The notes: generated from the sequence alone by a model not told the origin. Counted from the stretch's first letter, positions 1-5,708 are shown. The stretch: 6,356 bases of DNA from an uncultured Collinsella sp. (GCA_900548075.1 URJD01000110.1:1-6356); one strand, 5' to 3'. Numbers and translations: made by a program.

Positions 1-177
1 TCAGGGAATTGTAATTGATGGTGAAGGTTCAAAGGTTATTTGCAAAGACTAATTTAAAATTCCAGTTTGCTGCACTCGTTCCTAGCAGGGTTTGGGGCAG
101 GAGGGGCGCAAGAGACGGGAGGGCCTTGTACGCGTTCCTGCGCGAGGGCCGCGGGGAGGGGCTGTCTGGGTACGGTG
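1..177. other. Non-coding flank, AT-rich then G-rich
   Basis: No gene is supported here. The first ~75 bases are AT-rich. From about 88 to 170 the plus strand carries many runs of three or four G (88-90, 94-97, 103-106, 117-119, 121-123, 146-148, 153-156, 158-161, 168-170). Short open frames cross the stretch, but they have no ribosome binding site and no recognisable protein sequence. The compositional switch, together with the recombinase-like tail that follows, suggests a scar from a lost mobile element. That is an inference. Confidence 0.5.
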
Positions 178-321
178 CCTGTCAACTCGGTCTACGTCTT
201 TGATGACCGGGTCGTACTCAATATCAACTTCACGGATGATGCCAAAACGGTCACCCGTGAGGAAGTGTTGGGTTCGAGTGCTATGGACAATGTTCCAGCA
301 TACTGGGATCGAACTCGCTAG
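178..321 (+). pseudogene. C-terminal remnant of a serine recombinase (putative)
   Basis: From about codon 178 to the TAG at 319-321 one frame reads like the extreme C-terminus of a large serine recombinase of the kind carried by Collinsella and Clostridia prophages and conjugative elements. It has a short beta-strand pattern (VNSVYVFDDRVVLNINF), then an acidic/threonine stretch (TDDAKTVTREEV) and a polar tail ending WDRTR. The catalytic serine domain, the recombinase domain and the zinc ribbon are all absent. The open frame upstream (67-177) is low-complexity and G-rich and looks unrelated, so the breakpoint is probably near 175-183. No start codon or ribosome binding site serves this piece, so I call it a fragment, not a gene. 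Its last 41 bases overlap the 3' end of the convergent DUF523 gene. The family assignment is from memory of such C-termini and is only moderately sure. Confidence 0.5.
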
Positions 322-742
322 CCGGAATCACACGGTAGCCGTGACGCAGCAGCAGATCGACAAAAACACCGTTGCCCGTGGTGAGCGTACCGCTAAAGGT
401 GCCATCGTAGACGCGACTCGCACCGCACGAGGGGCTACGATCCTGCAAGACGCACACAGCGATCTCGGACGGGCCGCCCGCCTGCTCGCACATATCGAGC
501 GCACGTTGAGCGCCCAGGCGAAACTCGCGATCGACCGAGGCGCCCTCGCAGGTACGGACCTCGCCGTTCACAATCTCGGATGGCTTGCGCGGCGTGGGCA
601 GGCCACCGAAGACCTCGGGGCACACCAGTAAGACCTCGGTCCCCGTGCGCTCGCAAGCCTCGACCAGCTCGCGATGGTAATTGTCGAGCCCGTTATACTT
701 ACAGCTTTCACCCATCAAACAGGCACTTACCACGATCTTCAT
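281..742 (-). CDS. DUF523 family protein, TudS-like (putative 2-thiouracil desulfurase relative)
   Basis: A complete 153-residue cytoplasmic protein of the DUF523 family. Studied members (TudS) are [4Fe-4S] enzymes that remove sulfur from thiouracil. The family signatures are visible: an N-terminal strand leading to SACLMG (Cys8) and KYNG (15-18), then CPEVFGGLPTPRKPSE (41-56, Cys41 and Glu43), then DRSPSCG (101-107, Cys106). Cys8, Cys41 and Cys106 match the three cluster ligands expected for TudS, so catalytic competence is plausible. An upstream in-frame ATG at 802 would add 20 residues, but it lies inside the hairpin region. The ATG at 742 has GGGGAG eight bases upstream and starts exactly at the family's conserved MKIVVSACL, so I chose it. 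The gene follows ftsH on the same strand with a terminator-like hairpin between them. The last ~11 residues overlap the recombinase remnant on the other strand. The true substrate in this organism is unknown. Confidence 0.88.
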   Translation of the reverse strand: MKIVVSACLMGESCKYNGLDNYHRELVEACERTGTEVLLVCPEVFGGLPTPRKPSEIVNGEVRTCEGASVDREFRLGAQRALDMCEQAGGPSEIAVCVLQDRSPSCGASRVYDGTFSGTLTTGNGVFVDLLLRHGYRVIPASEFDPSMLEHCP

Positions 743-750
743 ATACAACT

Positions 751-756
751 CTCCCC
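751..756 (-). promoter_or_regulatory. Ribosome binding site fixing the DUF523 start
   Basis: On the minus strand GGGGAG lies eight bases before the ATG at 742. No comparable site precedes the in-frame ATG at 802, which sits within the right-hand flank of the hairpin. This decides the start. Confidence 0.75.
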
Positions 757-764
757 ACACAAAT

Positions 765-797
765 CGCCCCATTTGAGCTGGACACTCAAATGGGGCG
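765..797 (-). terminator. Perfect 13-bp hairpin after ftsH, probable terminator
   Basis: CGCCCCATTTGAG (765-777) and CTCAAATGGGGCG (785-797) are exact inverted repeats around a seven-base loop. The hairpin lies 21 bases past the ftsH stop and 22 bases before the start of the DUF523 gene. Read on the minus strand, the stem is followed by GATTTGTGTG, a poor U-tract. Termination may therefore be partial, and some read-through into the DUF523 gene is possible. There is no plus-strand gene that it could serve. Confidence 0.7.
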
Positions 798-818
798 TTC
801 AAAACTGCGCTGCCGACC

Positions 819-2726
819 TTACTGCTGCTTTGGCATCAGCGGATTTTCACGCGTGAGGAGGTTCATGAACTCCTCACCCGTGATGGTCTCCTTCTTGTAC
901 AGATAACGAGCCAGCTCATGGAGCTTGAACTTGTTCTCCTTGAGGATCTGCAGGGCGCGATCGTGCGCATCCTCAATCAGCTTAGCGACAATCGCGTCCA
1001 CACGCTCGGCCGTACCAGGGGCGCAGGTGAGCGACGTGTCCTGATTGAGATACGCGTTCTGCACGGTACCGAGCGCCATCATGCCAAACTCGTCGGACAT
1101 ACCAAAGCGCGTCACCATGTTGCGGGCGAGCTTGGTGGCCTGTTCGATATCGTTGGCGGCACCGGTCGTCATCTCGCCAAAAATGAGTTCCTCGGCCGCA
1201 CGGCCGCCGCAGTAGACGGCAAGCTTGTCCAAGACCTCCTGGCGTGTCGTCAGGAAACGCTCGTCCTCCTCGACCTGCATGGTATAGCCAAGAGCACCGC
1301 TCGTGCGCGGCACGATGGTGATCTTGGTAACCGGCGCGGAACCCTTTTGGCGGGCAGCGACGATGGCATGACCGATCTCGTGGTAGGAAACGACCTGCTT
1401 CTCATGGTCGGAAAGCACCGTGGACTTACGCTGTTGGCCGGCAATGACGACCTCCACCGACTCCTCGAAGTCATCCTGGGTTGCACGCTTGCGACCCTCG
1501 CGAACGGCGCGCAGGGCGCCCTCGTTGATGATATTGGCCAGGTCGGCGCCCGAGGCACCGGGCGTGGCGCGGGCAATCGCGGTCAGATCGATCGGCGGCT
1601 CGGTCTTCACACTCTTGGCGTGAAGCTCGAGGATGTTCTTACGACCGGTCAGATCGGGCAACTCGACGGGAATGCGGCGGTCAAAACGACCGGGGCGCAG
1701 CAGCGCCGGATCGAGACTGTCGGGGCGGTTGGTTGCGGCAAGGACAACGATACCCTTGTGGTTATCGAAGCCATCCATCTCGGTCAGCAACTGATTGAGC
1801 GTCTGCTCGCGCTCGTCGTTGCCGCTAAAGCCGCCGCCATCACGCTTCTTACCGATGGTATCGATCTCATCGATAAAGACGATACACGGGGCCTTTTCCT
1901 TGGCCTGCTTAAACAGGTCACGAACCTTTGCAGCGCCGCGACCAACAAACATCTCAACGAACTCAGAGCCCGAAATACTAAAGAACGGAACACCGGCCTC
2001 GCCGGCAACAGCCTTGGCAAGCAGGGTCTTACCGGTACCTGGAGGGCCAACAAGGAGAGCACCGCGCGGCAGCTTGGCGCCGATCTCCTCGTAGCGCTGC
2101 GGCTTCTCCAGAAAGTCGACGACCTCCTTGAGAGACTCCTTGGCCTCTTCCTGGCCGGCGACGTCCTTAAAGGTCACGCCCACGTCCTTGGAGGCGATCA
2201 CGCGCGCGCCGGACTTACCCAGTCCGCCGCCGCCAAAACCGCCGCCGCCAAAGTTCATCGACGGGCCGTCATCACCCATGGCCTTCTTCATGCGGCGGTT
2301 GAGCCACCAGCCGATCAGGAAGAAAATCGCCATGGGAAGGATGAGTGTAAGCAGGTAGTAGGTCATCAAACCCGAGTTTTTATCGGGAACGACCGACTCC
2401 AGCGAAGCGCCAGACTCAAGCACGCGATCGGTAAAGCCCGCATCGTTCGGCACACCGGTCGTCTTATAGGCGATGTTCTCGTCCTCGCCCTTCTTGGTGT
2501 AATAAATCGAGTAATCGTCCGTGTTGTACTCGACCTTGTCGACACTCTTCTTATCGAGCGCTTTGACAAACGTCGAGTAATCGGTCTTCGTAATCTGCTG
2601 CGTGTGACCGATGTTAGGGAACAGAACGGTCGAGAGCACGAGGTAGACGACGAAGGCGATGAGCACGTAGAGAATCATATTCCGTCTACGTTTGTTGTCA
2701 TCCATCTCCATCTGCTTGAACTCCAT
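819..2726 (-). CDS. ftsH: ATP-dependent zinc metalloprotease FtsH
   Basis: Membrane-anchored AAA+ protease that extracts and degrades misfolded membrane proteins and short-lived regulators, working as a hexamer at the cytoplasmic membrane. The 635 residues match the usual family length. In order: a basic N-terminus; transmembrane segment 1 (~17-36); an extracytoplasmic domain (~37-120); transmembrane segment 2 (~122-142); a glycine-rich linker (160-170); Walker A GPPGTGKT (227-234); pore loop MFVG (259-262); Walker B CIVFIDEID (281-289); and the second region of homology with arginine fingers in LRPGRFDR (343-350). The peptidase domain has zinc motif HEIGH (449-453) and the third ligand Asp526 in GAANDIEQ. 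All catalytic residues are present, so it should be active. The isoleucine in HEIGH and the Arg263 after the pore loop differ from the commonest sequence. Start choice is uncertain: ATG 2726 has no clear ribosome binding site, whereas ATG 2711 has GGAG nine bases upstream. The gene is divergent from the cobO-like gene. Confidence 0.97.
   Translation of the reverse strand: MEFKQMEMDDNKRRRNMILYVLIAFVVYLVLSTVLFPNIGHTQQITKTDYSTFVKALDKKSVDKVEYNTDDYSIYYTKKGEDENIAYKTTGVPNDAGFTDRVLESGASLESVVPDKNSGLMTYYLLTLILPMAIFFLIGWWLNRRMKKAMGDDGPSMNFGGGGFGGGGLGKSGARVIASKDVGVTFKDVAGQEEAKESLKEVVDFLEKPQRYEEIGAKLPRGALLVGPPGTGKTLLAKAVAGEAGVPFFSISGSEFVEMFVGRGAAKVRDLFKQAKEKAPCIVFIDEIDTIGKKRDGGGFSGNDEREQTLNQLLTEMDGFDNHKGIVVLAATNRPDSLDPALLRPGRFDRRIPVELPDLTGRKNILELHAKSVKTEPPIDLTAIARATPGASGADLANIINEGALRAVREGRKRATQDDFEESVEVVIAGQQRKSTVLSDHEKQVVSYHEIGHAIVAARQKGSAPVTKITIVPRTSGALGYTMQVEEDERFLTTRQEVLDKLAVYCGGRAAEELIFGEMTTGAANDIEQATKLARNMVTRFGMSDEFGMMALGTVQNAYLNQDTSLTCAPGTAERVDAIVAKLIEDAHDRALQILKENKFKLHELARYLYKKETITGEEFMNLLTRENPLMPKQQ
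2721..2724 (-). promoter_or_regulatory. Candidate ribosome binding site for an alternative ftsH start
   Basis: GGAG on the minus strand lies nine bases before the in-frame ATG at 2711 (protein beginning MEMDDNKRRR). The longer start at 2726 has only CCCCAGTAG directly upstream, which is not a recognisable binding site. Translation may therefore start five codons later than the longest reading, giving 630 residues. The difference falls in the short cytoplasmic tail before membrane segment 1 and does not affect function. Confidence 0.4.
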
Positions 2727-2803
2727 CTACTGGGGTTGATAATGCTAACTAGAATACCCAACCCGGCCGGCGATAAACCGACGCCGGGCACGAAAGGACA
2801 TAG
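2727..2803. promoter_or_regulatory. Divergent intergenic region between ftsH and the cobO-like gene
   Basis: These 77 bases must hold the promoters of both divergent genes. The AT-rich core (2736-2757) contains TTGATAATGC and TAGAAT on the plus strand and CATTAT on the minus strand, which could be -10 type boxes. I find no well-spaced -35/-10 pair for either direction. A GC-rich inverted repeat CCGGCG/CGCCGG (2767-2772 and 2782-2787, loop of nine) lies just upstream of the cobO-like ribosome binding site (AAAGGA, 2794-2799). The region is too short for a cobalamin riboswitch. Confidence 0.45.
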
Positions 2804-3289
2804 ATGGCATCACTGGAAGTCGGCAAGGTTCAGATTTATACGGGCGACGGCAAGGGCAAGACGACGGCTGCGCTGGGATTGGCGATGCGCGCCACAGGTT
2901 ATGGGCTCGACGTACTCATGCTGCAGTTTGCCAAGAAGCTGCACTGCGCCGAGCATGATGCGGCACCACGCCTAGGGCTACGAATTGTACAGGCCGACCG
3001 CGACACGCCCGAGGCTTGCGCCGCACAGATCATGGAGCTCGCACGCGAGCAGATCTCACAGGTCGACGTTCTGATTTTGGACGAACTCGGCGAGGCCATG
3101 CGCCGCGGCTTCGTGACGCGCGAGGATGTCGAGAAACTGATCGCGATGAAACCCGACACCACAGAGCTCATACTGACCGGCCGCGGCCTGCTGCCCCTCG
3201 CTGACCTCGCCGACCTGGTCACCGAAATGCGCCCCGTCAAACACTACTTCGACGAAGGCCTCCTAGCCCGTCAAGGCATCGAATACTAA
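2804..3289 (+). CDS. CobO/BtuR-family corrinoid adenosyltransferase-like protein, compact form
   Basis: A 161-residue cytoplasmic P-loop protein of the CobA/CobO/BtuR family, which normally transfers the adenosyl group of ATP to the cobalt of corrinoids. Family marks run end to end: IYTGDGKGKTTAALGLAMRA (11-30, P-loop 14-21), LQF (40-42), VLILDEL (89-95, Walker B-like), LTGRG (124-128), LADLVTEMRPVKHYFDEG (135-152) and the terminal GIEY. The middle is shorter than in characterised enzymes. Between QF and LDEL I count roughly a dozen residues fewer than in Salmonella CobA, and the GFTW-type lid with its Phe and Trp that cover the corrinoid is missing, replaced by IVQADRDTPEACAA (61-74). ATP binding is well supported, but corrinoid adenosylation is not assured. 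The start ATG has AAAGGA four bases upstream. The gene is divergent from ftsH, and no other cobalamin genes are in view. It ends 11 bases before the repeat array. Confidence 0.85.
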   Translation: MASLEVGKVQIYTGDGKGKTTAALGLAMRATGYGLDVLMLQFAKKLHCAEHDAAPRLGLRIVQADRDTPEACAAQIMELAREQISQVDVLILDELGEAMRRGFVTREDVEKLIAMKPDTTELILTGRGLLPLADLADLVTEMRPVKHYFDEGLLARQGIEY

Positions 3290-3300
3290 TTTATCCGAAG

Positions 3301-3350
3301 AGTAGTCATTGGGGACGTTCTTAAACGACTAGTCATTGGGGACAGTCTTA
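3301..3350. repeat. Left repeat array of the RAYT element (two units of about 27 bp)
   Basis: Two direct copies start at 3301 and 3328, a 27-base period. Both share TAGTCATTGGGGAC. The first continues GTTCTTAAACG. The second continues with the variant AGTCTTATTG and is the one nearest the transposase gene. The array begins 11 bases after the stop codon of the cobO-like gene. Its reverse complement matches the array at 4273-4358 almost base for base (for example ACTAGTCGTTTAAGAACG), so the two arrays bracket the gene as inverted repeats. Confidence 0.9.
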
Positions 3351-3375
3351 TTGATGAAGAGCAACAAGCCACGAC

Positions 3376-4146
3376 CTACATATCACGCCAACCGCTCGTG
3401 CCATTTGCGATCGTTGCCCGACCAAGGCCAACAGCTCTCACAATTTGATTGACCGTGAGACCCGATTTGCGCATTTTGCAAAGAACAGGTCTACGCTCGG
3501 TTGGAGTCATCGCCTTGATATCCGAAAGAGAGACAGGAGCTGCAATCTGTTTTGCGATTTCGAGTACTTTGTCGTCGAGAACACGAGGATGAGGCTCGGC
3601 ATCATAAGGCGCGTTCTCAAGCCTATCATCAAGATAATGCCGATATTCCAGCGAACCGCCCACGAGGTCCAGCACTATACCTGGATCGCAAAACCCAAAT
3701 CCGTCATAACCATACGCATATGCTCGATAGCTAGACCAGCGATATGTATCGACAGCGGAAACACCCGCCTTAACTGGGTTCATATGGATGTAGTCAGCGA
3801 GCGCAATTGCCTGAATATCATTCTCAACTGGAATGTTCTTAAATCGATCCTGAAACAAATGACCAACACGGTCAGTTTTGCGATTGAAATACTTAGCATA
3901 CGAGGTAAGGATGCCACTCATGCATGATGAAATTCTCCCATGAGGGTCATCAACCATGAGATGAAAGTGATTCGACATGAGGCACCATGCTGTAACGCCA
4001 ATGCCATTACCGACAAGCTTGCCCTCGAACAAAGTGAGCATCCGATATCGATCTTCATCGTCTTCAAAGATGCAAATGCCGCCATTTCCACGCGCGATAA
4101 TATGGTTATAGCCCGTTAACGAAACGACTCGACCAGTTCTTGGCAT
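3376..4146 (-). CDS. REP-associated tyrosine transposase (RAYT), IS200-like Y1/HUH family
   Basis: A 256-residue single-strand DNA transposase of the Y1_Tnp family. Visible marks are the opening strand YNHIIARGN (13-21), the metal-binding HUH motif in WCLMSNHFHLMV (54-65, His60 and His62), the candidate catalytic tyrosine in SYAKYFNRK (82-90, Tyr83 or Tyr86), GHLFQDRFKNIPVEND (95-110) and YIHMNPVKAG (119-128). The last ~40 residues (LTVNQIVRAVGLGRATIANG, 230-249) look like a helix-turn-helix, a typical RAYT extension absent from plain IS200 TnpA. The frame is intact and all expected catalytic residues are present. The ATG at 4146 has GGGAGG five bases upstream. Inverted arrays of a ~27-bp unit flank the gene and are the likely binding or processing sites. 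The family would nick and join hairpin-forming single strands. Whether this copy is active or domesticated cannot be told from one locus. Confidence 0.92.
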   Translation of the reverse strand: MPRTGRVVSLTGYNHIIARGNGGICIFEDDEDRYRMLTLFEGKLVGNGIGVTAWCLMSNHFHLMVDDPHGRISSCMSGILTSYAKYFNRKTDRVGHLFQDRFKNIPVENDIQAIALADYIHMNPVKAGVSAVDTYRWSSYRAYAYGYDGFGFCDPGIVLDLVGGSLEYRHYLDDRLENAPYDAEPHPRVLDDKVLEIAKQIAAPVSLSDIKAMTPTERRPVLCKMRKSGLTVNQIVRAVGLGRATIANGTSGWRDM

Positions 4147-4272
4147 ATCGCCCTCCCATCAAAAACCCACCGGGCAACTTCTGATAGGCGCGGACGATCT
4201 AATTTGCTGAGCCCGTTTTGACAGTTTACAAGGGCATGCATGACAAACTGGATGAAAACCCGAAAATCGTGT
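4147..4272 (-). other. Leader between the right repeat array and the RAYT gene
   Basis: These ~126 non-coding bases probably hold the RAYT promoter. Only the ribosome binding site GGGAGG (4152-4157) is clear. A 61-codon frame crosses the region (4301 to 4116) and runs into the RAYT start in another frame. It lacks a binding site and any recognisable motif, so I do not call it a gene. Confidence 0.4.
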
Positions 4273-4358
4273 CGCAAAGAGTGTCCCAAACGACTAGTCA
4301 TTTAAGAACGTCCCCAAGAACTAGTCGTTTAAGAACGTCCCCAATGACCAATGACTAG
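4273..4358. repeat. Right repeat array of the RAYT element (three units, inverted relative to the left)
   Basis: Three units run inward from the outside. The outer is 4326-4354 plus its edge, the middle is 4299-4325 (exactly 27 bases) and the inner is 4273-4298. Middle and outer share TTTAAGAACGTCCCCAA. The inner unit has the divergent tail AAGAGTGTCCCAAACG, which pairs with the variant inner unit on the left. In the outer unit CCAATGA is duplicated in tandem (4341-4347 and 4348-4354), followed by CTAG. The array is the mirror image of the one at 3301-3350 with one extra unit. Confidence 0.9.
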
Positions 4359-5704
4359 GCGGTGGCGCGGCCTAGCCAGTTGCCGCGGTGGTGGTAGATG
4401 GTGAACATGGTTGCGGTGATGAGCCAGGTTACGGGGTAAACCAGCAGCAGGTGCTCAAGCGACGGATCGAACGGCATGATCGCAAACACCCAGATCACCC
4501 TCAAGACAACGGTGCCAAAGATGGTGAGCATCATAGGCTGCAGACTCACGCCGGCGCCGCGAATGGAGCCCGACGCGTTCTCGATAATCGAGAAGATCGC
4601 GTAGAACGGCGCGATGAAATGAAGAATCGTCGTGGTGTACGCCGAAATCGAAGCATCGTCGACAAACAGACGCGACAACGGACCCGAGAACACCAGCAGC
4701 ACGGCAGACAGGCCACCAATGAGCATAAACGACAGCACGAGCGACGTATGGTAGCCCTTGCGCATGCGCTCGTAGTTGCGCGCGCCAAAGTTCTGTGCCG
4801 AGAACGTGGTGATCGACACGCCGAGCGCCTCGGTAACCATCCAGATAATGCCATCCAGGCGCCCAGATAGACCCCAAGCAGTCGTGACATCGGCGCCAAA
4901 CGAATTAACCGACACCTGGATCAACACGTTCGAGATCGAATAGGCAGCCGATTGAAAACCGAGTGGCAGACCACACGAGATCATACTCTTGCAAATGCCG
5001 CGATCGATGCCGAGCCTAGACAGCGAAAGACGCCATGCACCCGGAGCGCGCATCATGCGCAACACGATCATCGTTGCATTGGAGCAAATGGTCAGCGCCA
5101 CTGCGATGCCACAGCCCAGCGCCTCCATATGCAACACAGCGACAAAGATGATATCCAGCACCACGTTAACCAGGCAGCCAGAGGCAATGATCACGGCGGG
5201 CCCGCGTGTGTCGCCCACGGCACGCAGCAGTGCGGTTCCCATATTAAGCAGCAGTGCCGCAACCATCGCGGCAAAATAACAGCGAGCATAGGCCACGCCC
5301 TCGGCCAATAGTTCATGCGGCGTGTTCATAAGCACCAGCATGGGCTCAACGAACACTATGCCAAGAATCGAGAAAACGATACCGCCCACCAGCGCAAGCG
5401 TCATGGCCGTATGGACCGAACGGCTCAGACGCTCATCATCGTGCTGGCCAAAAAACTGACCCGTGATAACGGCACAACCAGCGCCAACGCCAACGCAAAA
5501 GCCAATGCAGAGCTCGGTGAGGACCATCGTGGCTTGAATGCCGCCCAGCGCGAGCTTGCCGCCAAACTGACCGACAATATAGGTACCGATAAGCGTGTAG
5601 GCCTGCTGAAAAAACGAACTAAAAAAGATGGGAACGCACAGCGAAAGCAGCTGCTGCCAAATAACACCCTGCGTTACATCGATAGCCGTAGATTTCTTAG
5701 CCAC
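4355..5704 (-). CDS. MATE family multidrug/sodium-coupled efflux transporter
   Basis: An integral membrane antiporter that expels organic cations or other small molecules using a Na+ or H+ gradient. With the GTG start at 5704 it has 449 residues, normal for the family. It shows about 12 hydrophobic segments in two six-helix halves: the first ~13-210, including LLRAVGDTRGP (159-169), and the second ~238-438, including FSAQNFGARNYERMRKGY (301-318) and GSIRGAGVSLQPM (379-391), which match the conserved family loops. I prefer GTG 5704 because GGGGAGGG lies four to seven bases upstream. The longer reading begins at TTG 5737, has no binding site and would translate the binding site itself. The substrate cannot be predicted. 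The gene lies 125 bases after the RNA methyltransferase on the same strand. Its TAG stop (4355-4357) lies inside the edge of the RAYT repeat array, and its transcript would run into the RAYT gene on the same strand. Confidence 0.93.
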   Translation of the reverse strand: MAKKSTAIDVTQGVIWQQLLSLCVPIFFSSFFQQAYTLIGTYIVGQFGGKLALGGIQATMVLTELCIGFCVGVGAGCAVITGQFFGQHDDERLSRSVHTAMTLALVGGIVFSILGIVFVEPMLVLMNTPHELLAEGVAYARCYFAAMVAALLLNMGTALLRAVGDTRGPAVIIASGCLVNVVLDIIFVAVLHMEALGCGIAVALTICSNATMIVLRMMRAPGAWRLSLSRLGIDRGICKSMISCGLPLGFQSAAYSISNVLIQVSVNSFGADVTTAWGLSGRLDGIIWMVTEALGVSITTFSAQNFGARNYERMRKGYHTSLVLSFMLIGGLSAVLLVFSGPLSRLFVDDASISAYTTTILHFIAPFYAIFSIIENASGSIRGAGVSLQPMMLTIFGTVVLRVIWVFAIMPFDPSLEHLLLVYPVTWLITATMFTIYHHRGNWLGRATA

Positions 5705-5708
5705 ACGC

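Larger units (their letters stand above)
3301..4358 (-). mobile_element. RAYT element: IS200-like transposase gene bracketed by inverted repeat arrays
   Basis: About 1.06 kb comprising one intact Y1/HUH transposase gene and repeat arrays on both sides. The composition is visibly richer in A and T than the flanking genes, which points to acquisition from elsewhere. The element fills the space between the 3' ends of two convergent genes, so neither is broken. I see no clear target-site duplication, as expected for this enzyme class. RAYTs are usually single-copy domesticated transposases that maintain dispersed repeats rather than transpose themselves. The boundaries given are the outer edges of the recognisable repeats; the functional ends are not known. 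Confidence 0.75.

Noticed and set aside
15..203. A 62-codon frame in the left flank
   Set aside because: No ribosome binding site. It crosses the AT-rich to G-rich switch and has no recognised motif.
92..631. A 179-codon plus-strand frame over the DUF523 gene
   Set aside because: It is antisense to a clearly real gene, and its product is low-complexity with no family features.
2727..2803. Cobalamin riboswitch upstream of the cobO-like gene
   Set aside because: Only 77 bases lie between the two start codons, far too short for that riboswitch, and I see no B12-box-like sequence.
918..2975. A 685-codon open frame on the plus strand antisense to ftsH
   Set aside because: It is a shadow of the ftsH codon pattern: a mirror of a strongly conserved protein in GC-rich DNA. 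It has no ribosome binding site and no recognisable domain, and it runs on into the cobO-like gene in the wrong frame.
4116..4301. A 61-codon minus-strand frame upstream of and overlapping the RAYT start
   Set aside because: No ribosome binding site and no motif. It begins inside the repeat array and overlaps the strongly supported RAYT start.
3301..4358. Possible CRISPR array
   Set aside because: The 27-base units follow each other directly with no unique spacers, number only two or three per side, and flank a transposase gene in inverted orientation.
4388..4870. Plus-strand frames antisense to the MATE gene (also 4952-5311 and 5315-5773)
   Set aside because: They are rich in His, Arg and Gln and mirror the hydrophobic codons of the transporter, a typical antisense shadow. 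No binding sites are seen.
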